From positions 1-64,000 of the forward strand of contig MU831884.1 in the NCBI GenBank assembly GCA_029204225.1: a stretch of 64,000 nt of DNA. The letters are read 5' to 3'. The notes below the pieces were generated by a model that was not told the DNA's origin, did not search any database, and saw only the letters and a program-made list of their open reading frames with translations. Every line of letters begins with the position of its first letter. The first letter of the stretch is position 1. Position numbers and translations under genes: made by a program. Shown piece after piece: positions 27,765-41,760 of the stretch. The stretch is from Diphasiastrum complanatum (taxonomy: Eukaryota; Streptophyta; Lycopodiopsida; Lycopodiales; Lycopodiaceae).

Positions 27765-29215
27765 GTGAAGCCCATTGAGCTGCCACTTGGCAGCGCAAAT
27801 GGACAGAGAGACTGTTCAGATGATGAGCAAGATGTGCTACTTGTACCCAGGACACCTGCTACTCACTACACTTCAACAGTCAGCAAAGGCAAGAGACTTG
27901 ACAAAGGCAAGGCCATTGATCTGACTGCAGACTCTCCAAGAAGATCCACGTGAGAAAGAAGAGCACCAGTCAGATTCATCCCTAACAGCTCATTTTCTAT
28001 AACAGAAGAATTTTGTGGATTTGGTGGAGAACCTCAAACATATGAGGAAGCTGTCAGCTGTCCAGATAAGGACAAGTGGATTAAAGCGATGAAAGATGAG
28101 ATAGATTCCATGGATTAGAACAATGCTTGAAATCTACAACCATTACCATAAGACATGAAGACTGTAAAGTGCAAATGGATTTTCAAATACAAGTATGGAC
28201 CTGATGACAATGTATCAAAGTACAAAGCCAGATTGGTAGAAAAAGGTTTCTCTCAGAAGTATGGTGTTGACTATACCGAGACCTTTTCTCCAGTCATAAA
28301 GCATTTGTCCTTACGCCTGCTGTTTGCATATGCAGTAACATAGAGTCTCAAGATCCACATATTGGATGAAAAGACCACCTTCCTACATGGCGAGTTGAAT
28401 GAGGAGGCCTATATGGACCAACCACCAACATTCATCTGCTCACGCTTTGCCAACTATGCCTATCGAATGCAAAGAAGCATATACGGACTCAAACGATCTG
28501 CGAGATAGTGGTATAAGAAGAAGGATCACACCTCAGGTCCTTAGGATTTCAACCATTGATGGCCGACTACAATGTCTACACAAAGGTCACAGATGGAGAA
28601 ATCATAATCAGTGTTGTCTACGTTGATGACACTTTGATACTATCTAGAAGCAACGAGCTGATTACTCAAGTGAAGCATGATATTTCATAGCATTTTGAAA
28701 TATTAGACCTAGAGGAAGCAAGATGCTACCTAGGATTGCAGATTGACAGAGATCTTGACGAAGGGAAGCTGTATCTTTACAGTCAAGATACATCTAGAAA
28801 ATCATTGACGATTTTTAGATGATAGATTGCAAGGGAGCTAATACGCCGATGGTAGCTAGAACGATTCTAACAAAGCAGGATTGTCCGTAGAACACAGAAG
28901 AGTAGGAAGCCATGCTGAACGTGCCCTACAGGAGGCTGATCGGATCACTCATGTACCTGACAGATAATACACGCCCTGGCATTGTCTACGCAGTTTTCAG
29001 AATGATCCAGTTTAATATCAATCTAGGCCCTATGCGCTAGAAGATAGCCAAGAGAATTCAGCAATACCTTCAACAGACAAAGGATTATGGGCTGTGTTTC
29101 TCTCAGCACGAAGGATTTCAGATCAGATCCTACAACGATGCAAGCTAGACATCCCTGAAAGATGACTGCAAGAGCATCTTAGGAGGATGCACAATAGTAG
29201 CTGATCATATAGGAT
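27765..29215 (+). pseudogene. Copia D remnant: reverse transcriptase and RNase H
   Basis: Plus-strand copia pol fragment with many stops. Visible are EAVSCPDKDKWIKAMKDEID (28045-28115), VKCKWIFKYKYGPDD and KARLVEKGFSQKYGVDYTETFSP (28170-28290), a YVDDTLIL segment (28618-28645), and a degraded RNase H near 29080-29200. Several internal stops fall where relatives carry Trp or Gln. Neither LTR is recognised, and the left side abuts the LTR of copia C. Confidence 0.8.
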
Positions 29216-30689
29216 CCGAGTCTTTTTCATGTGCATGAGATACCAATACTTCCCACATACATTAGCTTGTCTTTGATATTTGTTCTTTTAAGCAACACTC
29301 CTGATACAACAAGATAATATTATATCTTCTTCTTCTATCTAACTTGCCCCAACTGGCTGCATGACAGATCCTCTCCGGCCCTTGGCTTTGCCAACACCCC
29401 TCGAATTGCTAAAGTAAAAAATTAGTGTATTTTTGGGGGGTATTTGGGCATGAATACCTATCAAATGGTGGTCTGAACCTATTGTATCTCATTACAAGCT
29501 TAAAGATATGATGGATTTCCCCTGTTTTGAGCCACCATGCATCCAATTTGGTTGTTTGAGGCTTAGGAACCATTATGTTGAACAAAAAAGCATTTTTTGC
29601 ATGATTTGAGCTTATGTTTGCTTGCTAGACCTGATAGAAGCCTCTATGCCTCTCATAATGAACCTTAGTAGAGTGCTTTTAACCTCTAATTGGATCTTAT
29701 TGGGCTGGAGATGGATTTTTTAACATACCACCTTGAAAAAGTGTCCCTCCTACCTGTTTTTTGGACATTTACTGATCACACGTGTGAAGCCTAGTGGTAG
29801 GGTGATGTGGCAAGTGACTTGTAAACCCACTCTCCCTCCGTATTGTGCTTTATAGTGACCAATTTGGTGTCATGTAGAGAAAGCTATGGTTGTCAAAAAT
29901 TTGGCAATTTTTGAACTAAAATCTGCAAAATTTTTGAAATGTTCTGATGTATGCATGCTTGTAACTCAGTGTAGTGCTTGTCAATTGATGAAAATGTATG
30001 GATAGACCTGTAGGCATGCTTGGATGCATGTTGCATGCATAATCAGTAGATTGATTGGTAGATTTCTTGCATGAAGTTATTTTTGAAAATTCCAGTTCAA
30101 AAAGCAGATTTCCTAGTGGCTAGGCTATTTAAGAAATGTTTTTCATGTTGCTTGAGGTAAGCCTATCATTGATCTCCAACATGAAGCCACTTGAGGTTTC
30201 CATGTTGCAATGATTGATCTTCTTCTTGGAACCTATTCCAATGCACTTAGCACTCTCTTGAAAATCAACAAATGATGACAAGAAGAAATCACAAAGATTT
30301 GGGACCAATCTAACATCTCCTTTTCCCCTCTTCTAGCAAATTCTAGCACATAGAATTGTTGAAATCTTGATCACATCTAACCACAATATGATGAACTTTT
30401 GCTAACTCCTAAGATTGATTTACACTTTTGAAAAGTCTAGAAACTTCAAAATGAAGAGATCCTATCAAATTTAGGGTTTTCTCAAAAATGCAAAATATTG
30501 AATCAAGCAAAAGCTATATGCAAAACTAGAATATTGATACATCTACTAATAGAATGTTGTTGGATTTCTATCCTCTCCATCCCTATTCTTTGCTAATCTA
30601 GATCCATTCATTAAGCTATTCCAAATATATGTACAGTCACATACTCTGCAGAAATACATTTGTTTCTTGACAATCTGCATAAATACAAA
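29216..30689. other. Non-coding, possible old LTR trace
   Basis: I find no gene. One CACACGTGTGAAGCC word at about 29777 is identical to a word in the LTR of copia I, which hints at an old related LTR, but the surroundings do not align well by eye. Confidence 0.4.
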
Positions 30690-31507
30690 TGAAGCAGTGA
30701 CAGTGTTACCCGATAGTTGGGCCACCTCTTATTGGTCGGCCACCTTCTCTTATTCGGCCATCATCGATTGTTCAGCCATACCCGATTGGTCGGTCATCCT
30801 TGACCATCTGGGCACATTCACTCATTCGGCCTATCTCGAACAATTGGCCGCAATCCAACTATCAGCATACCACCAAGTACACGTCATGATCAGACAAAAT
30901 CAAATATCGTCCGACGACGACATCCAACAGCATGTAGTGTCTTAACCTATTTTGTAAACCACGGATTAACCATTATTTTAATTAGTTAGCCATGTGTATA
31001 TATCCAGCAACTTATCAGTTGTTAAGTTAGCTGAATTCTCTATCTGTTGAGAGCGCAATTGTCTTGCTCTTTCTCTCTGTTATCACAGAGTATTGTCTCA
31101 GGAAGAACGCCTCTCTATCTGCATTCAGACTGTATTTTTTACATGACTAATCTGTCAATGTTCCAACAATAAGTTGTGTATGTTTGATGCTTATTTGTTT
31201 CATTGTCGGATAGATTCATGCTTGCAGACAAAGTTATTTGTAGATTAAACTATTTTATATTACTGATAGCATTGCTCGATCTGTCATTCTAATGAACATG
31301 TCCAAATCGCTTTCGCAAAGCTAAATCTGATAAATAAGATAATTTGTGTATGGCTATGGAATTAACCTTCTAGATCCAGCGACTTTGAAGCTGTGATCAA
31401 GTAAGATAGATCCAGATTTGTTCAAAATTGATAGATGTAGTTTTATGTACTGAGGATTTCCCGGTCGTTTCTCTATGTCGCGACATGAATGACATCGAAT
31501 CCCAACA
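30690..31507 (+). repeat. Left LTR of copia E (left edge approximate)
   Basis: The right edge is fixed by the primer site at 31508; the LTR ends CCCAACA. A TATATAT box lies near 30997-31003. The region 30727-30842 carries about five imperfect repeats of roughly 20 bp built on TTATTCGGCCA/TTGGTCGGCCA. No right LTR survives, so the left edge is an estimate. Confidence 0.6.
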
Positions 31508-31519
31508 TGGTATCAGAGC
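31508..31519 (+). other. Primer binding site of copia E
   Basis: TGGTATCAGAGC directly after the LTR end CA. Confidence 0.93.
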
Positions 31520-31652
31520 AACTATATGATCTCTACACATTTTAGAGTTGACATTATCAGAGCGGTCATTTTGATATAGTGTAGACAATTGCTATAATTG
31601 TTTCCAGTCATATTAATCTACTATCTGCATAACACTCAACCTGAAATTTCAA

Positions 31653-33830
31653 ATGGATTTACACCCACAATCTGCTCTAATGGTAGACAAACTCAATGGT
31701 TTGAATTACCACCTATGGAACTTCAAGATGAGAGTGGTACTGATGGTCAAGGAACTTTGGGAGATAGTCGCTGGAACCGAACTACTTCCCACTGTCGATG
31801 AGCAAGCCATTTCCAAATGGAAGCTCAAGGATGGCAAGGCTTTCATCTTGATCACCCTTAACATCTCCGACACATAGATTGGTCATATTAGAAAAGGCCA
31901 ATCCTCAAAAGAAGCTTGGAATATATTGAGCACATTATACAAAGTGAGAGATGTCACTTCAAAGCTGCATCTGAGGAGAACTCAGAATGTCAGAAGGTGA
32001 TTTTATTCATAATCACATAAATGAGTTCAAGACTCTATTAGAGTAGATGGCGGCAATAGGTTCAGTAGTCGAAGACACTGATGATGTTATGACCTTATTG
32101 TCCAGTTTGCATCCTGTTATGAAAACTAGGTGATGATGATAACCACACACTCATATATAACATTGTCAAGAGTCTTAATCATGCTGATGCAGGAGAAAAC
32201 AAGAAGGAATGAAGCATCCTCATCCTCCATCAATGACTCACATGCGTTATTCTCGAAGAAGAACACAAGGAAGCAACCCGACAAACCGACAACAATCTGA
32301 AGCAGACACAGAAGACCCATAACTAGCCACCTACTCAGAACAAGAAAAGGCTCTTCTGTAGATACTGCAAGAGGGCAAACCACAAAATCTAGGACTGTCG
32401 AATCTTGAAGTTTAATAACGACAAGAAGAAGCAGCCAGACCAGCAAGCCCATGCAGCCAACATGAAACAGAAGAACCAAGAAGATGATGATGAGCAAGAA
32501 GTCTTCATGGTGAGCCACCACCATGTCAAACAATCGGAATTCTAGGACAACATATGACAAGCCATCAAGAATGGTTCATCGATTATTCGGCCTACAACAC
32601 CAAGAGATTCGTTCACTTTGGAGACAATATCTCCCACATTATTGAAGGTGAAGGTACTGTTAGGATAAATGTCAAAACTTGTACCAAATGTATTGTATGT
32701 CCCGAACCTGACGACAAATCTATTGTCAGTCAGTCGAATCACAGATCTAGGACATAGGGTAGAGTTTTAGACAGACTCTTGTCAAATTCTTTATAATGGC
32801 AGGAGAGTTCTTGCACTCGGAAAGAGGCAAAGATATCTCTATAGGCTTAGTCAATGTAATATTGTGACTGATCATGCTTTAAGCAGTTCATCATCTATTA
32901 ATAAAGAATTGTTTTGGCATTATAGACTTGGTCACCTTAATCATACATCAATAAGATACATGTCTAGACATTCTTCACTTCATGATTTAGACTATCGAAT
33001 TGTCGGCCCTCCTGTCTGCCAAAGTTGTATTATAGGAAAGCAGGCAAGAAGACCATTTAAGTCAAATCAAGAACATATCTCTAAAGATTTATTAATCATT
33101 GTAAATACTGATATATGTGGCCCAATGCAAAAAACATCACTGCTTGATGCTAAATTCTTTATTACGTTCATAGATGACTATTCCAAAAAGGACTGTTGTA
33201 TATTTTCTGAAGCACAAATTTGAAGCCTTCCAGTCCTTCAAGAAATATAAAAAAAATGCCGAGTTGCAGACAGATAAAAGAATCAAAGCTCTTAGGAGCG
33301 ACAATGGCGGAGAATACATATCAAATGAATTCAAGGATTATTGCTCAGCCAATGGCATTGAGCAACAATTTGCTGCTTCTTATTCTCCACAGTCGAATGG
33401 GCTGACCGAAAGGAAGAACAGGACCTTAGTCGAATCCACCAAATGCATGATCACACATGCTTCTTTGCCTAATCATTTTGGCAACATGCTGTTTCACCAG
33501 CAACCTATCTACAGAATCGATGTGTAACTAAAGGTCTACCTGACAAAAAAAAACTCCTTATGAAGTTTGGACAAGATTCAAACCTTCAATAAAACATTTG
33601 AGAGTATTCGGATGCACATCATATGCTCATGTCCCAAAGGACAACATAAAGAAACTTGATGAGCATTTTCTTGAAACTATTTTTTTTGGCTATGGTACTT
33701 CTGACGGAATGTACAGATTGTATAATATAGACACTTGTAAAGCTTTCACTAACACAGGGATGTAACTTTCAGAGAAGATCAGTTTATTGATCTGAAGGGC
33801 AAGGACAAGATTACCCATAAAATTTTGGGT
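31653..33830 (+). pseudogene. Copia E gag-pol, decayed and 3'-truncated
   Basis: Gag begins at 31653 (KLNGLNYHLWNFKMRVVL) and is broken by stops. A zinc-knuckle relic (FCRYCKRANHKI-stop-DC) lies near 32345-32400, with TAG where relatives have Trp. The protease motif is degraded to WFIDYSAYN (32570). Integrase remains readable: HYRLGHLNHTS, CQSCIIGKQARR, LRSDNGGEYISN and SYSPQSNGLTERKNRT, between 32864 and 33530 with a frameshift near 33180. Homology ends near 33830, where minus-strand copia F begins. Reverse transcriptase and RNase H are absent. Confidence 0.82.
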
Positions 33831-34011
33831 TGAAGCATTATCCACAGCTTGCTATCTGCAAAACTACTCCAATACAAAAGCATGTGACTCCAAAACTCGT
33901 GGTAACCTACCTTAGGTGTGGATTTACAAGTGGCACTTTGGCCATTCAAGTGACTAACAAGAATTATTGACAAAATGTACAATATTCTACATGACTAGAT
34001 TTGTTTTCACA
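33826..34011 (-). repeat. Partial 3' LTR of copia F
   Basis: On the minus strand a purine tract GAGGAGGAG is followed by TGTGAAAACAAATC, a TG-type LTR start at 34011. About 185 bp follow before sequence of element E appears. No matching 5' LTR remains in the window, so its length cannot be verified. Confidence 0.5.
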
Positions 34012-37000
34012 CTCCTCCTCAAATCTAGCCTTGGAAACAACAATACTTTTATCAATCACTCCAATTGAAGATCTAAGCTTGACAAATGAATCTTTAGGTA
34101 AAGATTTAGTAAACAAATCAGCAAGCAACTTGATTATGACACATGTTGGAGCTTGATCTCTTTGGCTTGCACTTTCTCCCTCACGAAATGATGAGCAATC
34201 TCGATGTGTTTGCTCCTTGCATGGAATGTAGGATTAGTTGCAAGTGATTGGGCTGATTGGTTGTCACAATAGATGATAGGGATCTGCTCCTCCATGACAT
34301 GAAGCTCCACCAATAGCCTTTTGAGCCACAAGACCTCCTTGCATGTTGATGTCAAGGCCTTGTATTCGGATTCTGTGGAGGATAAGAAGATGGTATCTTG
34401 CTTTTTGGAAAGCCATGATACTACTCCATCACATAGAAAGGTGGAAAAAGCACTTGATGATCTTATATCCACTTTGTTACCTGCAAAATCGGAGTCACTA
34501 TAGGCTCTTAAGCCAAGATTAGCCCCTCTATACAAAATGCCAAAATTCTTAGTAGATGAGATGTACCTAAGAACTCTTTTGGCCATCTTCCAATGTGAAA
34601 CTAGAAGACTTTGCATGAATTGGCTTAACTTTCCAACATTATAACTAAGGTTAGGTCTAGTCTTAGTTAAATAAATCAAGGAGCCAATAAGCCTTCTATA
34701 TAATATGATGTCCTCAAAGGATGCTTCATCACCATCAATAGATGCTTTTACATGTTGCTCCATTGGTGTCTCAATGCCTTTACAATTCCTCATTCCAAAT
34801 CTATCTAGGATGGATGTAGCATATTTAGATTGACAAATAAAGCTAAAATCACATCCTCTAATAACCTCTATTCCAAGAATGAAGCTTAATAGGCTGAGAT
34901 CTACCATCTTAAACTCTTTTGCTAAAGCAATTTTTACATCTCTAATTCCATCTAGATCATTACCACTCAAGATAATGTCATCTACATACAAAACAAGAAT
35001 AACGATCATGCCATTATGAATTCTCATGTACAATGATGGATCATAGGCACTCATTACAAAATTGATGGAAATGAGAAAAGAGTTTAGCCTAGAGTACCAT
35101 GCTCTAGGTACTTGCTTGAGCCCATAAATGCTCTTCTTCAAGAAACACACCTTTCCTTCTTGCTTTGCCTTGATGAAGCCCTCGGGTTGCCTCATGTAGA
35201 TCTCTTCCTCCAAATAACCATTGAGGAATGCATTTGTGAAATCAAGTTGGAATAGCTCCCAATTGAAGGCTGTATGAAGACTAATGATCAACATGGTAGT
35301 AACAAGCTTAGCCACAGGAGCAAAAGTCTCATCATAATCAATGCCTTTGGTTTGTAAAAAACCTTTTGCTACAAGCCTAGCTTTATGTTTACTTATTGAT
35401 CCATCTTGATTATACTTCAATCTAAATACCCACTTGCAATCAAGAGGTTTCTTCCCTTGAGGAAGATCCACAAGATCTCAAGTATGATTCTCAATGAGAG
35501 CATCATACTCACTTGCATAGCATCCATCCAACTTTTAGATTTACAAGCATCTTCATATCATGTTGGCTCATCTAACATTGATGTAAGAAAGGTGTAAGAT
35601 GTGAAGGATGATGAGCCTTCCCTTTGATCACCTTGACCATCATAGGTGAGCCTCAATGGCTCGGTCCTTGCTTTTGTAGATCTTCTTGGAGTTCTTGGAG
35701 TTCTTGTATCTTGAGGTGGATCCTCAAGTTATTCTTCACTTGGAAGCTCCTCCTCCATCCTAGCATGATCCTTGGCATCAAGATGATTAGTAGCATTATC
35801 ATCCAAATCACAAGCATGTCCTTCATAAAAAATAACATCCCTACTCACTATCACCTTGCTAGTGATGGGATTGAAGAGTCTACATCCTTTGCTATTCTCA
35901 CCATATCCCACAAAGATGCCATTGATGGATGTTGCATCATCCTTCTTCCTCTTATCCAAGGATTGGTGTACATAGCAAGTGGATCCAAAAACTTTGAGAT
36001 CCTTGAGATTGGGTTTCTCTCCAAATAGAGCTTCAAATGGTGTGATTCCTCCAATGGATTGGTTTGGCAATCTATTGCACAAATAATTAGCACAAGTTAT
36101 TGCTTCACCCCAAAATGGTTTGGATAAAGAAGCATTTAGCCTTAAGGCCTTAGCACACTCACTCACTCACGCCATTTTGTTAAGGGGTGTATGGACATGA
36201 CAACTCCCTCTTTATGCCATTAGAACTACAAAAGTCAATCAACTTATTGGAGATATATTCACCTCCATTATCACTCCTTAATTCCTTAATCTTGGTACTA
36301 AGTTGATTTTCTACCAAAGTATTGAACTTTACAAAAGAATCAAACACCATAGATTTGCTAGACGAGGTACATCCAACAATATCTAGAATAGTCATCAATG
36401 AAGATTACATAATACTTGGCACCACCATTAGACTCATGTGAAAAGCTATGAACATCCAAATGGATGAGTTGAAGAGGAGAGCTTGATCTTGATGTAGATC
36501 TTGAGAAGGGTAGTTTGTGAGCCTTTGAGAGACTGAATGCTTCACATATCTTCTTACACTTTGACAAATGCTTGGGGAGTCCAACTGCAAGCTCCTTTGC
36601 AACCATAGATTCCATGGCTTTGAAGTTGGAGTGACCCAACCTTTTGTGCCATAGTTCCACCTTTGATAACTCCACCTTTGCCAAGTTAACACTCTCCAAT
36701 GTAATATTAGCATCAAGCTTAAACAATCTACCTTGTTTAAAGCCTTTGGCTATATATTCATCATCTCTAAGGATGGAACAAATTTCATGCTTAAATTATA
36801 CATCAAGGCCATTATCCATTACTTGGCCAACACTAAGCAAATTCTTGGTTAACTTAGGAACATAAAGAACATTCTCAAGATTCATCCTTTTGGATGATCC
36901 AACATACAATGGAATGGTTCCTATTCCACTTATCTTACATTCTTGACTACTTGTAGTATAAATTGATCTATGTAAATCATTGTAAGAAAGTAAAGTGGAG

Positions 37001-37701
37001 AAAATGTCCTTTTGATATGTCATGTGGGAACTAGCCCCACTATCAATTCACCAAGAATCATTGGTGTTGCTCTTGGATGACGGTGGTTTGTTGGAAACCA
37101 TCAAGGATGACTCTTCTTCATTCTCCTCCTCCTGATGTGTAATGTTGCTTTGTTTGCTCTCTTGTGCCTTCTTCTTCTTGATACATTTTGATGCAAAATA
37201 TCCTTTCTTTCCACAGAAAAAACATTTGTACTTGGACTTGTCTTTGACCTTGCCCTTTGAGCTTGAAGCCTCCTCCTCCTCCTTGTCTCCTTGAAGTGCT
37301 TCTTCTTGCCTTTGAATGAGAAATTAGCTTTCTCATCACCATCCTGCAGAGAAATAACATTCATTCTTGCATTGGTATGCATCATCCTACACTCTTCATC
37401 CACTAATACATTGTGAAGCTTTTCTATAGTGGGCAAAGTGTCTTGGATTGCAAAGCTTTGGACCAAATTTGAAAAGTCACTCCCTAGACCATTAAGGACA
37501 ATCTGAACAAGCTCACCATCTTGAATCTTCTCTCCAATGGACGCTAACTCCCTATTGAGAGACTTGATTCTGAGCACATAAGCCACTCTCATCACTCCTC
37601 TTCATGCTTTGCAGAATCTGATTCATAAGCATGAGAACCCTCGAAGTGTTACTAGACTCATAAATTGATTTTAAAGATTCCCAAGCCTCTTTAGCACTAG
37701 T
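34012..37701 (-). pseudogene. Copia F gag-pol, decayed, 5' end lost
   Basis: A minus-strand copia closely related to I. From the right: Gag (37101-37701, KEAWESLKSIYESSNTSR then SIGEKIQDGELVQIVLNGL), zinc-knuckle and protease remnants, and integrase in pieces (36180-37023). The integrase C-terminus follows (35729-36166, SKPFWGEAITCANYLCNRL and DVIFYE). A long reverse transcriptase-RNase H frame ends it (34134-35471, ILVLYVDDIILSGND and SSTESEYKA). Frameshifts or stops separate all blocks. Gag is cut at 37701 by the LTR of G, and its N-terminus is not found to the right of G. Confidence 0.85.
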
Positions 37702-38705
37702 TGCTGGAAATTAATCCCACAATTTTCTCCTTGGTGAATAACTAATTCTATTTCATGATTCTTTCTACATATTTATTGATCATTGATCTAGGGTCAGGTG
37801 AAACCAACTTTGGTTCTATGTCTGCTCATCTAATACCTGCAGGAATCACAAAACTTAGACAACCAATTTATTTGAAGAATGTCTACAACGGGCTTCCGGC
37901 TGATCTCCAGCAAAGGGTAATCAATCCTGTTATAATTTCAAGTTTTAGATGTTAAGCTCAATTACTTGAAGTCATCGAAAACTTGGCCATCTTCAAGGAC
38001 TTCCAAGAACTAGCATTTAGAACAAGTCTGCAGAATTACACTAAGTGTTGCAACAGTCTACAAAAATACACTAAGTGTCGCAACAGTCTGCAAAAATACA
38101 TTAAGTGTCGCAATAGTCTGCAGAAATGAACTATGTTTTCTACAGCTTCGGCTTTTTCAAATTTCTCCGAAATGCGACACTTTTCTAGTTCAAAAGTTAA
38201 ACTGTTTTAAAGGCACCTTTGGCTTTTTTGCAAAATCTCGAAGAGAGAGAAAATGCCGAAGGTCATCTATTTTCATAAGTTAAACTATTTCAAGGGCACC
38301 TTCACCTTTTTAAAGACACCTTCAGCTTTTTCGCAAAATCTCGAAGAGAGAGAAAAATGCCGAAGTCATCTATTTTGAACTAGGAACATTCCCAGTCACT
38401 TCTCGAAATTTGAGAAGTGAGAGAAAACCACTTCACGTAAAATGCAAAGTGAGAGAATCAGCGACGTCCTCGTCAGTGTCAACGATGCTAAATTGTTGAC
38501 CATATACATTATACAGTCATCACAAAAGCCATATACTTCCAAGTACAACGGCTTTCCTAATTAGGTGACAAGCATTGATTGTGATTAATACACGGATGGA
38601 ATCTACAAGTAGATCATCCGAGCACAGATTACTGGTTGCTGTCCATGAGACACATTGTTTGAGCATCCCAGCTACACTGTCATTTTGGTTATAATTGCTA
38701 TTCTG
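37702..38705 (+). repeat. Left LTR of copia G
   Basis: About 1 kb, matched by 41761-42748. It contains 3.5 copies of a 30-bp tandem repeat (from about 38024, unit including ACACTAAGTGTCGCAAC) and two copies of an AAATCTCGAAGAGAGAGAAAA block. The left edge lies inside copia F Gag. Confidence 0.75.
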
Positions 38706-39424
38706 TATTGTGCTTCAGTGTAATATAGCAGCAGCTTGTTTTTATTTGTGTACAACGTAGGTGAATGCTTGTTGTGATTAAGTGCACTTTCTTGCTGTTT
38801 GATCGCGTTTGTTTACTCACTTTGATCAGAACACGGACGTCTATGACTCTTCAGTTTCTGATCAGACGATGGTCGTCTTTGACACTTGAGGAACTCGCGT
38901 TATCATACTGCTCTTCCATTTACTTCAGAACTATACTGCATGATAAATCCGATTTCAGTAGTACCACATTCAAACCATCTCTAATTTCTTCGGTGGACTG
39001 TAATCTAGTTTCAGAGCATGAATTAATTTTTAAGATCCTGTTGGGCAATTAGAACTCTTAAGGCTGTGATTACTCTAAGCATTAGCTGTCTTTTAGACGG
39101 TTTTTGCATTTAGCAGCTGGTAATTACACAACTTTTACGATTGTTTATAGTAAAATGCTATTTATTTGTGTGGTAACCATGTGAAGAATAATTATTGCTT
39201 TATATTTAATAGCAATGTTTTTATTATGAGTGATAACTGATGAACTCAGTTCGTCAACATTACCTATGGTTGTGCTATCGAATGCAAACAATGAAATCAT
39301 AATCATGTCCAGTTGACAAACCAAGTTCACCAAGATTATTTCGAAAACGATAGAATAGTCGAGTAATAATTATATGGTCAGTGTAAATAATAAGTACCAA
39401 GGGTCTTATGATGGTTATTTTCCC
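38706..39424. other. Unassigned sequence inside copia G
   Basis: About 720 bp lies between the left repeat and the first recognisable integrase residues. It should hold primer site, gag, protease and early integrase, but none is visible. I recognise nothing in it. Confidence 0.5.
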
Positions 39425-41740
39425 TAATAATCTGGCGAATACATCTCTAACGAGATGTCTGACTACGTAGTTTCGACTTCCTATTCACCTCAACAAAATG
39501 GTATTGCAGAAAAGAAGAATCGAGCTCTTCTCAACTCAGCCAGATCCATGCTACATCAAACACACCTACCTGCAAAGTTCTGGACAGAAGCTACTGCCAC
39601 AACATGTTACGTGCAGAACCGATCCAGCACCAAAGCCATCAACAACAAGACTCCTCATGAAGTTTGGCATGGGCACAAGCCTAGTGTCAATCATTTGAAA
39701 ATCTTTGGTTGTATATGTTTTGTTCACATTTCTAAACAGCTTAGGAAGAAACTGGATCATAGGACAAATAAATGTATTTCATTGGCTATCCTGATGAACA
39801 TAAAGCTTATAAAGTTTATGATCCATCCACCAATGTAGTATTTGTCTCTAGGGATGTAATATTTCAAGAACATACATATTATGATTTTAAACAACCATCG
39901 ATAAACGATGCTATGTCATTTCATCCTATTTTATGTAGCATGGATTCTTCCAACATTGATGTTCCTTCTACAACTGCAGCTACAGCTACAGAAGTTGAGC
40001 AGCCGACAATACCTGTCATCAGACCAGACCAAGCTAGCTCGAACAGATCTGAAAAAATTCAAGAAGAAGCATCATCGCATCCTGGTCAACCCAACGTCCG
40101 CAGATCCTCACGGACTCGGATAGTTCCTGAGAGGTATGCACCTCAATCATTATGGACTTCGTCAGAAGAACCAGAGAGCCTAGTTGAAGCAATTAACTCC
40201 AAGGATGCTGTGAAGTGGCAAGAAGCTATGGAAAGCGAGTATAACTCACTTTTGACGAATCAGACCTAGACACTGGTCGACTTCCCCACTCACAAGAGAG
40301 TTATCAACAACAAGTGTATCTTCAAGAAGAAGATCAACTCTCATGCTTCCATTGCAAAATGGAAGGCACGATTGGTGGCTACAAGATTCACTCAAATCCA
40401 AGTAGTGAATTATCAAGAAATTTTCAGTCTTGTCGTCAAGATGTAGTCAATCAGGACTCTGATTATGTTAGCAGCCGTGGAAGACCTCGAAATGCACCAA
40501 ATGGATGTCAAGACAACATTCCTCAACGACAATGTCAAAGAGGAGCTGTACACCTTCCAACCAGAAGGATTCAAAGTCAAAGGCCAAGAGCACAAAGTGT
40601 GCAAGCTGCACAAAGCAATCTATGGTCTGAAATAGGCCGCAAGAGCATGGTTCGATAGAATCAACTCTTATCTCATTCAATTAGGATTTGCAAACAATTC
40701 AGCTGACTATAATGTTTATTCATAGCATATAGGCACCAATTCAATTCACATAGCTCTTTACGTAGATGATGCATTTATTTTGTCTAACGACACTTCTCTT
40801 CTGAACACTGTTAAGAGGGATCTGTCAAAGGAATTTGACATGACTGATTTAGGAGCTGTTCATTCTTTGCTAGGAATTCACATTATTAGAGATAGCCTTC
40901 AGAAGAAGATCTATCTTAGCCAGTAGACATATCTAAAAGGCATTTTAGAAAAGTTTCATATGTCTGATTGCAAATCAATTTATACTCCAATGGATCCAAG
41001 TATAGTATTGACTAAACCTTCTTGTGCTGAGACTGATAGTGAAATACTGGACTTAGCGAAGTACCCTTATCATTCACTAATCGGATCTCTAATGTATGCA
41101 ATGCTATGTACTAGACCAGATTTAGCATACACTATCAGCGTGTTGGGTCAATTCATGTCTAATCCTAGGATCACTCATTGGAAAGCATTAAAGAGAGTGA
41201 TGAGATATATTCAGAGAAGTTTAGACCACATTTTATGTTATGATGGAAATGCTATCGACCCACTCGTCCTATGAGGCTACTCCGACTCAGATTGGGAGAA
41301 ACAATCTCTATCAGAAAATCTACCTCTGGGTTCTGTTTCTATCTGGCAGGGGACCAATTTCGTGGAACTCAAGGAAGCAAAAATTAGTTGTGCTTTCTTC
41401 AACAGAGACAGAGTACATCACAGCATGTCAAGCTTCAAAAGAAGCTATATGGATCAGGATATTACTTCACGACTTACATCACACTCAGTTCAATGCTACC
41501 ACCATTCTGTGACAACTTGAGCTGTATTTCACTGTCACTGAATCTCAAATTTCATGGCAAATCCAAGCACATAGAAATCGAATATCATTTCATTCGGAAA
41601 AAAGTTTTATCAGGGGAAGTGATCCTTCAATAATGCTCCACAACATAAATGGCTGTAGACATCTTCACCAAAACGCTTCCCAGGATCAAGCACCAAAAGT
41701 TCTTCAACATGTTGGACCTGACAAAGATACCAAGACACCA
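39425..41740 (+). pseudogene. Copia G pol remnant
   Basis: Begins at the integrase segment SGEYISNEMSDY and continues SPQQNGIAEKKNRALL. It runs through the integrase C-terminus (DVIFQEH, 39860) and reverse transcriptase (MDVKTTFLNDNVKEEL, IALYVDDAFIL near 40750) to RNase H (SSTETEYITA near 41400) and SKHIEIEYHFIR. Most in-frame stops are TAG at positions where relatives have Trp or Gln, for example at 40267 and 40634. A frameshift lies near 39770. Non-functional. Confidence 0.85.
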
Positions 41741-41760
41741 ACCGTATCCTTAAGGAGGAC

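Noticed and set aside
38024-38130. Possible CRISPR-like array
   Set aside because: The 30-bp units are directly adjacent with no unique spacers, and this is a nuclear plant genome.
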